The notes beneath the pieces were generated by a model. That model was not told the DNA's origin and ran no database searches. It saw only the letters and a list, made by a program, of their open reading frames with translations. A program made the translations under genes and the position numbers. Source: a bacterium (GTDB taxonomy: Bacteria > Elusimicrobiota > Elusimicrobia > UBA1565 > UBA9628). Taken from it: a DNA stretch of 64,000 nucleotides. Below, in pieces: positions 53,071 through 62,211 of the stretch. The stretch lies in assembly GCA_021796015.1 (NCBI GenBank), contig JAJYOT010000002.1, positions 4,449-68,448 on the forward strand, read 5' to 3'. Each line of letters begins with the position of its first letter. The stretch's first letter is position 1.

Positions 53071-54659
53071 TCTCCGAAGGAATCTTTAAGGGCGGAGACA
53101 ATTTCACCGACCGTCGCATAGGCTTCCACCGCCTCCATAATGGATGGAAGAAGGTTTTCCGTTCCCTTGGCCGCGTTTCTAACTTGAGCAAGGTTTTTTT
53201 CAACCAGCGCATTATCCCGCGACTTTCGCAATTTCTTTAAAGACCGAACCTGGCGAGCCTCGACGGAATTTTTAATTTCTAAAATTTTCGGTCTTTGAGA
53301 ATCCGAAGCGAAAACATTAACTCCCACGATTTTTCTTCTCTTTTCGGACAAATCTACTTCAAAACGATAAGCGGTTTCGGCGATTTCTCGGTGGAAAAAC
53401 CCTTTTTCAATGGCAGGCACCACCCCACCCAACTCCTTGATTTTTCGCATTAAAGCGGAAGCGCGAGAAAATATCTCATCAGTCAAGGATTCCAGATAAT
53501 AAGATCCTCCGAAAGGATCCGGGGTGTCGGTAGCCCCGCTTTCAAAAGCCAGAATTTGTTGGGTTCTTAAAGCCAAACGCACCGCCTGATCGGTCGGCAA
53601 GGACAACGCCTCATCATAAGAATTGGTGTGCAAGCTTTGCGTTCCACCCAAAACCGCGGCCAAAGCCTGGTAAGCCACGCGCACGATATTGGTTAGCGGC
53701 TGTTGCGCCGTGAGACTCACGCCTGCCGTTTGACAATGCATGGGAAGCATCCAGGAAATTTCCTTTTGAGCTCCAAATTCTTCTTTCATCATCGTCGCCC
53801 AAATCCTACGCGCCGCCCGCAATTTCCCAATTTCCTCGAAAAAGTAATTGTGAACATCGAAGAAAAACGAAAGGTGGGAGGCGAAATCATCTACCTGGAG
53901 CCCTCTTTTGATCAAGCGTTCAACGTATTCGCGCCCATCCGCCAAGGTAAACGCGAGTTCCTGAACGGCGTCAGCCCCAGCTTCCCGGATATGATAACCG
54001 GAAATGGAAATAGGGTAGAAGCGCGGAACTTCCCTCACGCAAAATTCAATCGTATCTAAAACAATGCGCAAAGACGCTTCCGGGGGGAAAAGGTATTCGT
54101 TTTGAGCGATATATTCCTTGAGAATATCCGTCTGACAAGTTCCTCTAACGCGCTTAAATGGAACGCCTTGTTTTTTAGCCACCGCCAAATACATACAAAG
54201 AAGAATCGGAGCCGGCAAGTTAATCGTCATGGAGGTCGAAACCTTAGCAATGTCAATGCCGGAAAATAAGGCCTCCATATCGGCAAGAGTATCCACCGCC
54301 ACGCCTTCCCGTCCGACCTCTCCCAAGGAACGCGGATCATCGGAATCAAGTCCCATCAAGGTTGGTAGATCAAAGGCCGTGGAAAGACCGGTTTCACCAT
54401 GCGCAAGCAAATATTTAAAGCGCTCGTTCGTATCTTTGGCGGTCTTATGTCCGGCAAACTGCCGCATCGTCCAGTGTCCCGTGCGATACCCTCCGCTCTT
54501 AAGCCCCCGAGTATAGGGATAACGTCCGGGACGCCCAATAGCCGTCTCAAAGTCAACCTTAGATATATCTTCCGGCCCGTAAACTAAACGGGCCGGAATT
54601 CCCGACAAGGTCGAAGGAGTGAAAGCGGCTTTTTCTTCTGTTTTTTCCAAAACAGGCAT
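53049..54659 (-). CDS. Methylmalonyl-CoA mutase-type acyl-CoA mutase, large subunit
   Basis: A 536-residue catalytic domain of the B12-dependent acyl-CoA mutase family: YPYTRGLKSGGYRTGHWTMRQFAG, LSTAFDLPTLMGLDSDDP, STSMTINLPAP, RGTCQTDILKEY, ISISGYHIREAGADAVQELAF, LGGTQSLHTNSYDEAL. The B12-binding small domain is not fused and no gene for it, nor an epimerase or MeaB, lies nearby. The substrate loop (GLKSGGYR) differs from the YPTMYR of classic mutases, so another acyl-CoA such as ethylmalonyl- or isobutyryl-CoA is possible. It may serve propionate or branched-acid metabolism. Confidence 0.88.
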   Translation of the reverse strand: MPVLEKTEEKAAFTPSTLSGIPARLVYGPEDISKVDFETAIGRPGRYPYTRGLKSGGYRTGHWTMRQFAGHKTAKDTNERFKYLLAHGETGLSTAFDLPTLMGLDSDDPRSLGEVGREGVAVDTLADMEALFSGIDIAKVSTSMTINLPAPILLCMYLAVAKKQGVPFKRVRGTCQTDILKEYIAQNEYLFPPEASLRIVLDTIEFCVREVPRFYPISISGYHIREAGADAVQELAFTLADGREYVERLIKRGLQVDDFASHLSFFFDVHNYFFEEIGKLRAARRIWATMMKEEFGAQKEISWMLPMHCQTAGVSLTAQQPLTNIVRVAYQALAAVLGGTQSLHTNSYDEALSLPTDQAVRLALRTQQILAFESGATDTPDPFGGSYYLESLTDEIFSRASALMRKIKELGGVVPAIEKGFFHREIAETAYRFEVDLSEKRRKIVGVNVFASDSQRPKILEIKNSVEARQVRSLKKLRKSRDNALVEKNLAQVRNAAKGTENLLPSIMEAVEAYATVGEIVSALKDSFGECPVFGN

Positions 54660-54665
54660 AATTAT

Positions 54666-55490
54666 CTACTGTTGATGCCGCATTCTTGGATGACCTGGAT
54701 TTCCATTTTGGAACCGTTGAAGACGACGCCGTCCAGTTCTCGCCAATTTTTTCATTTTTTGCATGAGGTTCTTACGAACTTGATTGCGATTAGAACCTTG
54801 CTGTCTGAAAACGTTTTTATGTTCTTGTTTCCAAGTTAAACGTACCGCCGCCAAGGATTTTCGAAGCCCGGACATTTGCTTGTCGTATCTCAAAAAATAG
54901 TGAAGAGAACGCACATGAGGCAGTTTTCCGTTTTTCGATTTCACCGCTAATTCTTGATGCGGCTTTAAGAACTCATGCCCGGAATGGTTCGTCACTTCGA
55001 CTTTTCCCTCGTCAAAAACTCCAACCTTCGCTCCGGAGGATTTGGAAAAGCTCACGCCAAACTCCGTCCCGCGAATAGCGGCGACTGCCATCGGAGTCTG
55101 AACCTGGAGGTTTTCACCGGATAAGAGGTGATCAAACTTCGCGATGATGTTCCCCAGTCCCAGAAAAAGAGAAGTTTTAGATTGACTGAGCGCTTTGACC
55201 GTAAAACTGGAATTGGGAGTCAAAGTCAATACTCCGCTTCCATTAAAAGCGATTTGGGCTTGGCCGCCGGCATTGGTCACAATTCGATCACCAGATTTAA
55301 GCGGAAGACCGGCGACCGCGACATAGCCTTGCTTGGGAGAACTAGCCGGATAGAAGTTGACGCTCCCTTGAAGAAAAGTAATTCTCGCATCCCAGGAACT
55401 TGGCTGTCCCTGAGCGTTTGCCTTCACCGAAAGAAACGAAAGCCCCATCACCGCGACAACAATTAGACCTATGACTCGTTTTATTTTCAT
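54666..55490 (-). CDS. FecR-domain exported protein with a basic tail
   Basis: A 274-residue protein with a signal peptide (cleavage near VKANA-Q, residue 27), a FecR-type beta domain (RITFLQGSVNFYP, LKSGDRIVTNAGGQAQIAF, GSGVLTLTPNSSF, VQTPMAVAAIRGTEF), and an unusual C-terminal 75 residues rich in Lys, Arg, Gln and Asn (QGSNRNQVRKN, RTGRRRLQR). No sigma-factor gene is adjacent, so it is not a classic FecR anti-sigma protein; the basic tail suggests contact with an anionic polymer. It overlaps tyrS by 4 nt. Confidence 0.83.
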   Translation of the reverse strand: MKIKRVIGLIVVAVMGLSFLSVKANAQGQPSSWDARITFLQGSVNFYPASSPKQGYVAVAGLPLKSGDRIVTNAGGQAQIAFNGSGVLTLTPNSSFTVKALSQSKTSLFLGLGNIIAKFDHLLSGENLQVQTPMAVAAIRGTEFGVSFSKSSGAKVGVFDEGKVEVTNHSGHEFLKPHQELAVKSKNGKLPHVRSLHYFLRYDKQMSGLRKSLAAVRLTWKQEHKNVFRQQGSNRNQVRKNLMQKMKKLARTGRRRLQRFQNGNPGHPRMRHQQ

Positions 55491-56677
55491 TTTATCTCCT
55501 GTTTTTCCGACATAATTTCAACCGACAAAAAATGACGCTTTCCTGCCTGCAAGGTAAACTTTTGCGGAAGATGCAAAGGTCGTTCCTCCAGCACCTTGGT
55601 CCCGTCTATTTTAACGGCTCCTTGATCCAAAAGGCGTCTCGCCTCATTTTTAGATTTGGCCGCCCCGGATTTCAAAACCATTTCGATAAGGCTGGCTGAA
55701 GGGGAGAAACTGGCCATGGGGATGTCTTGAGGAATATTCTTTTTTGAAAACGTCTCCTCAAAAAAAGCCCGCTCCTGTTTGCCCGCATCTTCCCCATGAA
55801 AGCGAGCGGTTAAGATCTGAGCCAGATTTTTCTTGGCCTCCATGGGATGGAGAGCGCGAACTTCGTCTAAATTCAGAGCGGTCAAGAGTTCATAATAATT
55901 CATCATTAATTCATCCGACAAAGACATCGTTTTTCCAAAAATATCTCGCGGAGTGTCGGTCAGCCCAATTGCATTTCCATAAGATTTTGACATTTTTTTG
56001 ACCCCGTCAAGGCCGAGCAAAAGAGGAACCGTCATAATCACCTGGGGCTTTTGCCCCGCCAACTCCTGCATTTTTCTTCCCATCAAAAGATTCGTCAGTT
56101 GATCGTTTCCGCCCAGCTCGATGTCGGATTTCACCGCGACAGAATCCTGGCCTTGGAAGACAGGGTATAGGGTTTCCAGCATCGTCAAGGGGGAATTGTC
56201 CTTAAGTCTCTGTTTAAAATCTTCTCTCGCTAAAACCTGCTGAACCGTAATTGATTTGAGCGCAGAAAGAAGACCTCCACCCATAAAAGGTTTAAGCCAC
56301 TCGGAGTTGTAATAAATTTCCGTTTTGTTTCGATCTAAAATTTTAAAAGCCTGGGATTTATAAGTCTCGGCATTTTTTTTAATCTCGCTCGCATCCAAGG
56401 AGGGTCTGGTCGAATCACGCCCGGAAGGATCTCCAATTGAAGCGGTAAAATCTCCAACAATCAAAACCGCCGTATGGCCCAAATCTTGAAAAGCCCGCAA
56501 TTTTGACAAAGCCACGCTATGCCCTAAATGGAGGTCGGGAGAAGTTGGATCAACTCCCAGCTTAACGCGCAGGGCTCTTCCAGAGTCAAGCAAAGACTCC
56601 AACTCTTGAGCGTCAACTAAAGAGACACAACCCCGTGTCAAAGTCGCCAATGAATCTTTGGGTGACATTACGCTCAT
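55487..56677 (-). CDS. tyrS: Tyrosyl-tRNA synthetase
   Basis: A 396-residue class I enzyme: DPTSPDLHLGHSVALSKLR (HIGH-type), DFTASIGDPSGRDSTRP, ELGGNDQLTNLLMGRKMQ, VKKMSKSYGNAIGL (KMSKS), and a C-terminal S4 RNA-binding domain (SKNEARRLLDQGAVKIDG). The sequence is of the TyrZ-type. It lies between priA (7 nt) and the FecR-domain gene. Confidence 0.97.
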   Translation of the reverse strand: MSVMSPKDSLATLTRGCVSLVDAQELESLLDSGRALRVKLGVDPTSPDLHLGHSVALSKLRAFQDLGHTAVLIVGDFTASIGDPSGRDSTRPSLDASEIKKNAETYKSQAFKILDRNKTEIYYNSEWLKPFMGGGLLSALKSITVQQVLAREDFKQRLKDNSPLTMLETLYPVFQGQDSVAVKSDIELGGNDQLTNLLMGRKMQELAGQKPQVIMTVPLLLGLDGVKKMSKSYGNAIGLTDTPRDIFGKTMSLSDELMMNYYELLTALNLDEVRALHPMEAKKNLAQILTARFHGEDAGKQERAFFEETFSKKNIPQDIPMASFSPSASLIEMVLKSGAAKSKNEARRLLDQGAVKIDGTKVLEERPLHLPQKFTLQAGKRHFLSVEIMSEKQEIK

Positions 56678-56684
56678 TTTAGCA

Positions 56685-58670
56685 TTAAAAAAGATCGTAG
56701 GGATCGCTGTTAATTTTCAGATAAACCCCTTTGGGAACTTTCAAGTTTCTCGCTACGGTCAAAGCCTCTTCCCAGCGTTCAGAGGGAGATTTAATTAAAA
56801 GGTGTTCGCGGTAAAGTCCTCGAAGAGTCGACAAGACGCAGGGAGACGGGCCGACGCATTCATGCCCTGAAACCTTAAGAGCTCTCAATATTTCAGCGGC
56901 CTCCATCGCCGCCTGCCTGGCGGCATTTTTTTCCTCGGACTCCCAAACAAGCCGGGTCAAATCGCAATAAGGAGGATAACGCAGTTCTTTGCGTGTTTTT
57001 AACTCTTCCTTGGCAAAGCGCGTATAATCTCCGGAAATCGTTTCAGAGACAGCCGGATGAGAAGGAGAAAGCGTTTGCAAAATGACCTCTCCCGGCTTAT
57101 CGGCCCGACCCGAACGCCCGGCCACCTGGGCCAAAAGTTGCATCGCTCGTTCCGAAGCTCTAAAGTCTGGCATCGACAGCATAAGATCCGAATCGACCAC
57201 TCCCACCAAGGTCACTTGAGGAAAATGAAAACTTTTGGCGATGAGTTTGGTTCCAACTAAAATATCCGCCTCTTGATCTAAAAACCTTTCGTATATCTTT
57301 TTTTCTTCTTTCGCGTCCTCGCTTAAAGAATCTCGGTCCAGGCGCAAAACCTTAGCTGCCGGTAAAACCGATTGAAGCTCGCTGACAATTTTCTGGGTCC
57401 CTGCGCCCAGGGAACGCAAAACGGCATGGCCGCATTTCTCACAACGCTCCGGCAAAGGACTTTTGGCGTCGCAATGATGGCATTGGAGAATCATTGTTCC
57501 GCTTGCGCTTTCGTGGGCGATTTTAGCGACCCCGCAGGAAGCGCACCGGGCGGCCCAACCGCATTTGGCGCATAGAACCAAAGTCGCAAACCCCCGTCTA
57601 TTAACCAGCAAAATGACTTGCTCTCGCCTAAACAAGCGTTCTTGAATTTTGGAAATAAGCGTATTTGACAAAGTCTTTCCCTGACTAGGGGGGACCGTCA
57701 TAACCACGGGACGCTTAACCCACGAAACGCGCCGGGACATCTCGATAAGCTCCATTTCTCTTTTTTCGGTTTTACTCCAAGATTCCAAGGAAGGCGTGGC
57801 CGAACCTAATACAAGAAGAGCCTGTTGGGATTTCGCCCTCACAAATGCCACGTCGCGGGCATGATAATAAGGAATCTGACCTTCCTGTTTGAAGGACTCG
57901 TCTTGCTCTTCGTCAATGACGATAAGCTTTAAATTTTTAAACGGCAAAAGAACCGCCGAACGCGCGCCCACAATAAGACGAGGCTCTCCTTTTCTAAGTC
58001 CCATCCACGCCTCCCGTCGTTTGCTCGCCAAAACTTGGCTGTGCCAAAGATCCACGGGAAAATCAAACAAGCTTGAAAATTCTTTAAAAAAAGGCCCCGC
58101 TAAGGATATTTCAGGAACTAAAAATAAAGCCTGAGCGCCGGAATTTAAAGTCTCAAGAATCAAGCGCCGATAAACCTCGGTCTTACCCGAAGCGGGAACT
58201 CCATACAAGAGAGCGGCATGGAATTGATTGAGCTTAAGCCTTTCGGAAAGTTTTGAAAAAGCCGTTTCTTGGTCCGGAGTCAAAACAAACGCGGAACAAA
58301 CTTCCGGCGTTTTTTTCTCGGGTTTAAGAATCTTCTTTTTCCCTCTGGATCTTGAAGTCGGAAACTTAATAAAGCTCGGCAAAACCGCTCTCAGACACTC
58401 TCCCAACGGAGCCCCGTAACGTTTGGACATCCACAAGGCGCAATTAAACCCCTCCGCGTCAAGAAGCGGCTCTGGATCCAAAATTTCTTCAATGGGTTTA
58501 AGCGGGCGAGCGGGTTCTCCCTCAAATACGGAAACGACAAAGCCGATCAGTTTTCGAGGCCCGAAAGGGGCCCTCACCCGCATTCCTGGCTTTAAAGAAT
58601 CAGAATCTCCAATTAAGTAATGGAAGGTGCGATCAAGCGGAATGGGAAAAGCAATTTCAGCGATACGCAT
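56685..58670 (-). CDS. priA: Primosomal replication restart helicase PriA
   Basis: PriA reloads the replisome at stalled forks. The 661-residue protein has the N-terminal 3'-end-binding domain (RIAEIAFPIPLDRTFHY), Walker A LYGVPASGKTEVYRRL, Walker B IDEEQDESF (usual DEEHD, here with Gln), GSATPSLESW, the eight-Cys zinc region (CAKCGWAARCASCG ... CHHCDAKSPLPERCEKCG), and GTKLIAKSFHFPQVTLVGVVDSD. ATG 58670 is preferred over GTG 58676 because AGGTGG is well placed for it. Confidence 0.95.
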   Translation of the reverse strand: MRIAEIAFPIPLDRTFHYLIGDSDSLKPGMRVRAPFGPRKLIGFVVSVFEGEPARPLKPIEEILDPEPLLDAEGFNCALWMSKRYGAPLGECLRAVLPSFIKFPTSRSRGKKKILKPEKKTPEVCSAFVLTPDQETAFSKLSERLKLNQFHAALLYGVPASGKTEVYRRLILETLNSGAQALFLVPEISLAGPFFKEFSSLFDFPVDLWHSQVLASKRREAWMGLRKGEPRLIVGARSAVLLPFKNLKLIVIDEEQDESFKQEGQIPYYHARDVAFVRAKSQQALLVLGSATPSLESWSKTEKREMELIEMSRRVSWVKRPVVMTVPPSQGKTLSNTLISKIQERLFRREQVILLVNRRGFATLVLCAKCGWAARCASCGVAKIAHESASGTMILQCHHCDAKSPLPERCEKCGHAVLRSLGAGTQKIVSELQSVLPAAKVLRLDRDSLSEDAKEEKKIYERFLDQEADILVGTKLIAKSFHFPQVTLVGVVDSDLMLSMPDFRASERAMQLLAQVAGRSGRADKPGEVILQTLSPSHPAVSETISGDYTRFAKEELKTRKELRYPPYCDLTRLVWESEEKNAARQAAMEAAEILRALKVSGHECVGPSPCVLSTLRGLYREHLLIKSPSERWEEALTVARNLKVPKGVYLKINSDPYDLF

Positions 58671-58710
58671 TGCCACCTAAAAGAAAACGACGACGCCTCT
58701 TTTCAGCCTT

Positions 58711-59331
58711 CTACTTAAACGCGGTAAAGACGAAATGAGGGGGAATATTCCGGATTTCAAATTGGATCTTAACTTTCTGGAAATGGTTTTTAAGAATGGG
58801 AATTAAGTGCGTGGTCACTTGGTAGGCCACGAAACGACCGCCGGGTTTGAGGAGAGCGGAAGTTTTCCTCAGCAATTCCGCTCTTCCCTCGCATCCTAAA
58901 AAGGCGAACGGAATTCCGGAAACGATGACGTCGACTTCGCCCATGGAAAACCCATGCTCTTTCGCGATAGAATCAATCTGACGGACATCTCCGTGATAAA
59001 GACTCATCCTGGAATCGGATTTCAGAGACTTCAGTTTTTCATAGAAACCATCATTGAGCTCAATGGACAGAATTTTGCCGTTTTCGGGCATCTCTTGCAG
59101 AATTTTCCGCGTCATGACTCCGGCCGCGGCGCCGTATTCAATGATTCTTTTAGCGTGCTTGACATCCATCGCCCGCAGGGTTCTCCCTACCAAATAGCGG
59201 CTGCTCGGCATCACGGCCGCGACGCCCTTATCATCCGCGAAGGTTTTAATGTAGGCAAGGCTGTTTTTAATTCCCGCGGCAAACGTCGTTTTCGTCTTCG
59301 TCGTTCGTTTTCTGTCCATAAGAATACTCAA
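58711..59331 (-). CDS. SAM-dependent methyltransferase, PmtA-like
   Basis: A 206-residue class I methyltransferase: SSRYLVGRTLRAMD, SAM motif RIIEYGAAAGVMTRKIL, ILSIELNDGFYEKL, HGDVRQID and DVIVSGIPFAFL. The order and the VSG-P motif resemble bacterial phospholipid N-methyltransferases (PmtA) and KsgA-like enzymes. It lacks a membrane helix, in line with soluble PmtA. Substrate is not proved. The start overlaps the udg stop (ATGA). Confidence 0.82.
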   Translation of the reverse strand: MSILMDRKRTTKTKTTFAAGIKNSLAYIKTFADDKGVAAVMPSSRYLVGRTLRAMDVKHAKRIIEYGAAAGVMTRKILQEMPENGKILSIELNDGFYEKLKSLKSDSRMSLYHGDVRQIDSIAKEHGFSMGEVDVIVSGIPFAFLGCEGRAELLRKTSALLKPGGRFVAYQVTTHLIPILKNHFQKVKIQFEIRNIPPHFVFTAFK

Positions 59332-60026
59332 GCTCCTTTTTCAAGTTCAGATCTAAGATTTTTCATATCCATCCATACAAGTTTCTTAAGATCAGGGTTG
59401 CGTAAAAGCGCCGCCGGGTGAAATGTGGGCAACAATCTCACCACGTTCCCCGATGCGGTTTTGTATTCGCGCCAAATACCGCGAACTTTCGAAATAGGCT
59501 CTTCATTATGAAGCATCGCTTTTGTGGCAACGCTTCCCAAAGTCACGATAAAAGCGGGGGCAATCAAATCAATCTGTTCATCCAAATAAGGCCGACAAGC
59601 ATTTATTTCTGTCTCATCGGGGGGGCGATCATTAGAGCGAGCGTCAGGAGTCGCCGGATTTTTCATCGGATGACATTTAACTGTGTTAGCGATATAAACC
59701 GTTTGGCGAGAAAGGCCGATGGATTCAAGAATCTTATCCAACAGTTGTCCCGCCCGCCCCACGAAAGGTTCGCCTTTTCTATCCTCAAAATAACCCGGTC
59801 CTTCTCCAATAAACATAATCTTGGCCTTTGGGTTACCCACTCCAAAAACGGCTTTAATGCGGCTTAACCCCAACGGGCACCTCCGACAAGATTCAACTTC
59901 TGATTTTAATTCTTCAAGCGTCCTCCGGCGATTTTCTCTGAAATTCCAGTCCGATTCATCCGCTAAAACGACCCGGCGACGGAGCTCCGTCGAAAGACAA
60001 GCAAGTTCGGCTTTCTCTGACTTCAT
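59328..60026 (-). CDS. Uracil-DNA glycosylase, family 4 (iron-sulphur)
   Basis: The 232-residue enzyme removes uracil from DNA. It has the cluster-binding CRRCPLG, GEGPGYFEDRKGEPFVGRAGQLLD, NTVKCHPMKNPATPD, a further CRPYL cysteine, LGSVATKAML and the final TFHPAALLRNP motif. Four Cys suit a 4Fe-4S cluster. ATG 60026 is chosen because it overlaps the coaB stop in the same ATGA manner as its neighbours. Confidence 0.93.
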   Translation of the reverse strand: MKSEKAELACLSTELRRRVVLADESDWNFRENRRRTLEELKSEVESCRRCPLGLSRIKAVFGVGNPKAKIMFIGEGPGYFEDRKGEPFVGRAGQLLDKILESIGLSRQTVYIANTVKCHPMKNPATPDARSNDRPPDETEINACRPYLDEQIDLIAPAFIVTLGSVATKAMLHNEEPISKVRGIWREYKTASGNVVRLLPTFHPAALLRNPDLKKLVWMDMKNLRSELEKGA

Positions 60027-60685
60027 AAAAAATTCTCCACCTCTTTTAAAATTTTCCTCGCGCAAAGCCTTTTGGAGAGAACCGGCAGTTTTTTCTTGGC
60101 GCCGTTTTTTAGGAACAGAGTCGCGCGAATTTTCTCGGACGCCAAGGAGGCGGGGGAATTGGCCACAATCATATCCAAATTTTTCTCCCGCATTTTTTTC
60201 AAGGATGAACGTTCAAGGCCGTCGGTTTCCAGCGCGAAGCCGACCAAGACGGGAAATTTCCGCGCTTGGGCGTCTTTCTTTTTTTTAATTTCTCCAATCT
60301 CCCGGATGATATCCGGATTAGGGACAAGCGTTAAGCACGCTTCGCCTTTTTTTCGCTTAATTTTAGAGGGGGAAAATTTTTTAGGGCGCCAATCCGTCAC
60401 CGCCGCCGCGGAGACGATCATATCCGCCTTTTTCGCCAGTCTCAAGACTTGACTTCTCATTTGAAGAGCCGTCCCAACCCATTTGACCGCGACTTTTCCG
60501 GGCGCGGGGCTCGAAACCGGCCCGCTGACCACCGTGACCTTGGCGCCCAAGCGCCGAGCCTCCTCGGCCAAGGCCCACCCCATTTTTCCGCTCGAGGCGT
60601 TCGAGAGAAAACGCACCGGGTCAAGAAATTCCCGCGTCGGCCCGGAAGTGATTAAAACGTGAAGGCCGTTCCAAGAAACGCCCAT
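60023..60685 (-). CDS. coaB: Phosphopantothenoylcysteine synthetase CoaB (unfused)
   Basis: A 220-residue protein matching the CoaB half of CoaBC/Dfp: LITSGPTREFLDPVRFLSNASSGKMGWALAEEA, VTVVSGPV, SAAAVTDWRPK, KRKKG..LTLVPNPDII and GFALET. It makes 4'-phosphopantothenoylcysteine using a nucleotide triphosphate for coenzyme A synthesis. In most bacteria it is fused to CoaC; here they are separate genes sharing one base (TAATG at 60685). Confidence 0.93.
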   Translation of the reverse strand: MGVSWNGLHVLITSGPTREFLDPVRFLSNASSGKMGWALAEEARRLGAKVTVVSGPVSSPAPGKVAVKWVGTALQMRSQVLRLAKKADMIVSAAAVTDWRPKKFSPSKIKRKKGEACLTLVPNPDIIREIGEIKKKKDAQARKFPVLVGFALETDGLERSSLKKMREKNLDMIVANSPASLASEKIRATLFLKNGAKKKLPVLSKRLCARKILKEVENFL

Positions 60686-61308
60686 TACCGGGATTTCCTC
60701 GCCCGCGTTTTTTCGGAACCCCAGAGACCCTTGACTCGCTCAACCATTGTTTGAGGGTCAACCATTCGGCCAATTCCTATTTTTCCGCTGGCCAACTCTC
60801 CTGTTTCGGGGCCCCAAACCTCATAGCCGAACCCGCGAATCGTCTCGACGTTTCTTCGCGTCGCCGGGTGTTCCCACATCCCGCCATCCATCGCCGGACA
60901 AATAATCACTTTACCTCTAAAAGCCAAGGCAAGCGCCAAAAGCGCATTCTCTCCAAACCCCGCGGCCAACTTGGCGATAAAATCCGCTGTCGCTGGAGCA
61001 ATCAGCAAAACCGGAGCCCAATCCGCCAAAGACAAATGGGCCATCTCCCAAAGATGAGAATCATTCTCGTTTTCAACGGGCGGATAATGAGACAAAGTCG
61101 CCAAGGTCAAGGATGAAACAAAATCCTTAGCCTTCGGAGTTAAAACGCAACGGACCTCAAAACCAGTTTTAGTCAGACCCCGGACAATTTCAGGAGATTT
61201 ATAAGCCGCAATGGATCCTGTCACGCCCAAGACGATTCGACGCGGACGCGGCGGGAAATATTGATTGCCTGACTTATTTAGACTTATCTGCGCCGTTAAG
61301 GAGGGCAT
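60685..61308 (-). CDS. coaC: Phosphopantothenoylcysteine decarboxylase CoaC (unfused)
   Basis: A 207-residue flavoprotein: IVLGVTGSIAAYKSPEIVRGL, the active-site His in MAHLSLADW, LIAPATADFIAKLAAG and PAMDGGMWEHPATRRN. The PAMN motif of Dfp is PAMD here, a variant also known in other phyla. It makes 4'-phosphopantetheine. ATG 61308 overlaps the rpoZ gene by 35 nt, and no later canonical start exists before the Rossmann strand. Confidence 0.93.
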   Translation of the reverse strand: MPSLTAQISLNKSGNQYFPPRPRRIVLGVTGSIAAYKSPEIVRGLTKTGFEVRCVLTPKAKDFVSSLTLATLSHYPPVENENDSHLWEMAHLSLADWAPVLLIAPATADFIAKLAAGFGENALLALALAFRGKVIICPAMDGGMWEHPATRRNVETIRGFGYEVWGPETGELASGKIGIGRMVDPQTMVERVKGLWGSEKTRARKSR

Positions 61309-61579
61309 CAGGCGACTCTTCCGGAATTTCGGCGCTCGCTTTGCGAACGTCTTTCCAGGTAATTTTCCCGCTCAGAACATCGCGCATGGACATCTCAAGA
61401 ATTTCATTGGGAGTCATGTGTCGATTTTCTTCTTTACGCCGAAGTATCTGCCCCCACTCCGCCGCCAAGGGAATGGCCTCGTATTTGCTCTTTGGGAAAT
61501 CCAAGATCAAAGACTCAATGGGTCTATCAGCGCTTGTTTCTCCCTTTTCGGATTGAGCGCTCACCTTTTCTTTTTCCAT
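61274..61579 (-). CDS. rpoZ: RNA polymerase omega subunit-like protein
   Basis: A 101-residue protein with an omega-like core: SKYEAIPLAAEWGQIL followed by NEILEMSMRDVLSGKITWKDV. In omega the N-terminal helix (YE.V..AA.RA.QL) binds the beta' subunit. The first 25 residues and the acidic tail are poorly conserved. The order gmk-rpoZ-coaBC is common to many bacteria, which supports the call. Confidence 0.85.
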   Translation of the reverse strand: MEKEKVSAQSEKGETSADRPIESLILDFPKSKYEAIPLAAEWGQILRRKEENRHMTPNEILEMSMRDVLSGKITWKDVRKASAEIPEESPDALLNGADKSK

Positions 61580-61600
61580 TTAAGACACGCCTCCTCTTAT

Positions 61601-62203
61601 CTAAGTGTAAGCCGGTAAAATCTTAGACAAATCATCCTGTCGTGAAACTTTCAGTTTCTCGGCTGAGATAATCAAATCTATCTGCGAAACGGCTTTGTCT
61701 AAATCATCGTTGACGACGATATAATCGTAATTTCCCGCCGCCAAAATTTCATCCCGAGAATCGGCCAAGCGTTTGAGCATATCCTCCTTAGCCTCATTTC
61801 TTTTCTCCAGCCGAACCTTCAAAGATTCCATCGTGGGAGGAGCCAAAAATATCAAAACCGAATCCGGCATTTTCTTTTTAATGGATGCCGCTCCTTGGAC
61901 ATCAATAGCTAAGAGGGGGCAAAGCCCCTTCCCAAGAAAATCATCAATCATACGACGAGAAGTTCCATAATAATGGTCGTGCACCGTCGCCCATTCCAAA
62001 AATTCCTGGGCTTGAATTTTGGCCTTAAATTCATCCACGCTTAAGAAATAATAATCTTTCCCCGATTTTTCTCCCGCCCTCGGCGCGCGCGTCGTCGAAG
62101 AAATGGATTGAAAGACATCTTTTCGCTTCTCCATTAATTGGCGGCAAACCGTGGATTTCCCCGTTCCCGAGGGCGCGGACAAGATAATCAAAAAAGGCTT
62201 CAC
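61601..62203 (-). CDS. gmk: Guanylate kinase
   Basis: The 200-residue enzyme converts GMP to GDP. It has the P-loop LSAPSGTGKSTVC, SISSTTRAPRAGEKSGKDYYF, EFLEWATVHDHYYGT and LLAIDVQGAASIK. The start is GTG 62203, without a Shine-Dalgarno and only 8 nt after an extended -10. rpoZ follows after 21 nt. Confidence 0.97.
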   Translation of the reverse strand: MKPFLIILSAPSGTGKSTVCRQLMEKRKDVFQSISSTTRAPRAGEKSGKDYYFLSVDEFKAKIQAQEFLEWATVHDHYYGTSRRMIDDFLGKGLCPLLAIDVQGAASIKKKMPDSVLIFLAPPTMESLKVRLEKRNEAKEDMLKRLADSRDEILAAGNYDYIVVNDDLDKAVSQIDLIISAEKLKVSRQDDLSKILPAYT

Positions 62204-62211
62204 AGATGTTT

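Noticed and set aside
56685..58670. Loss of helicase function in PriA because DEEHD is DEEQD
   Set aside because: All other helicase and zinc motifs are intact, and His to Gln at this place is tolerated in helicase families.
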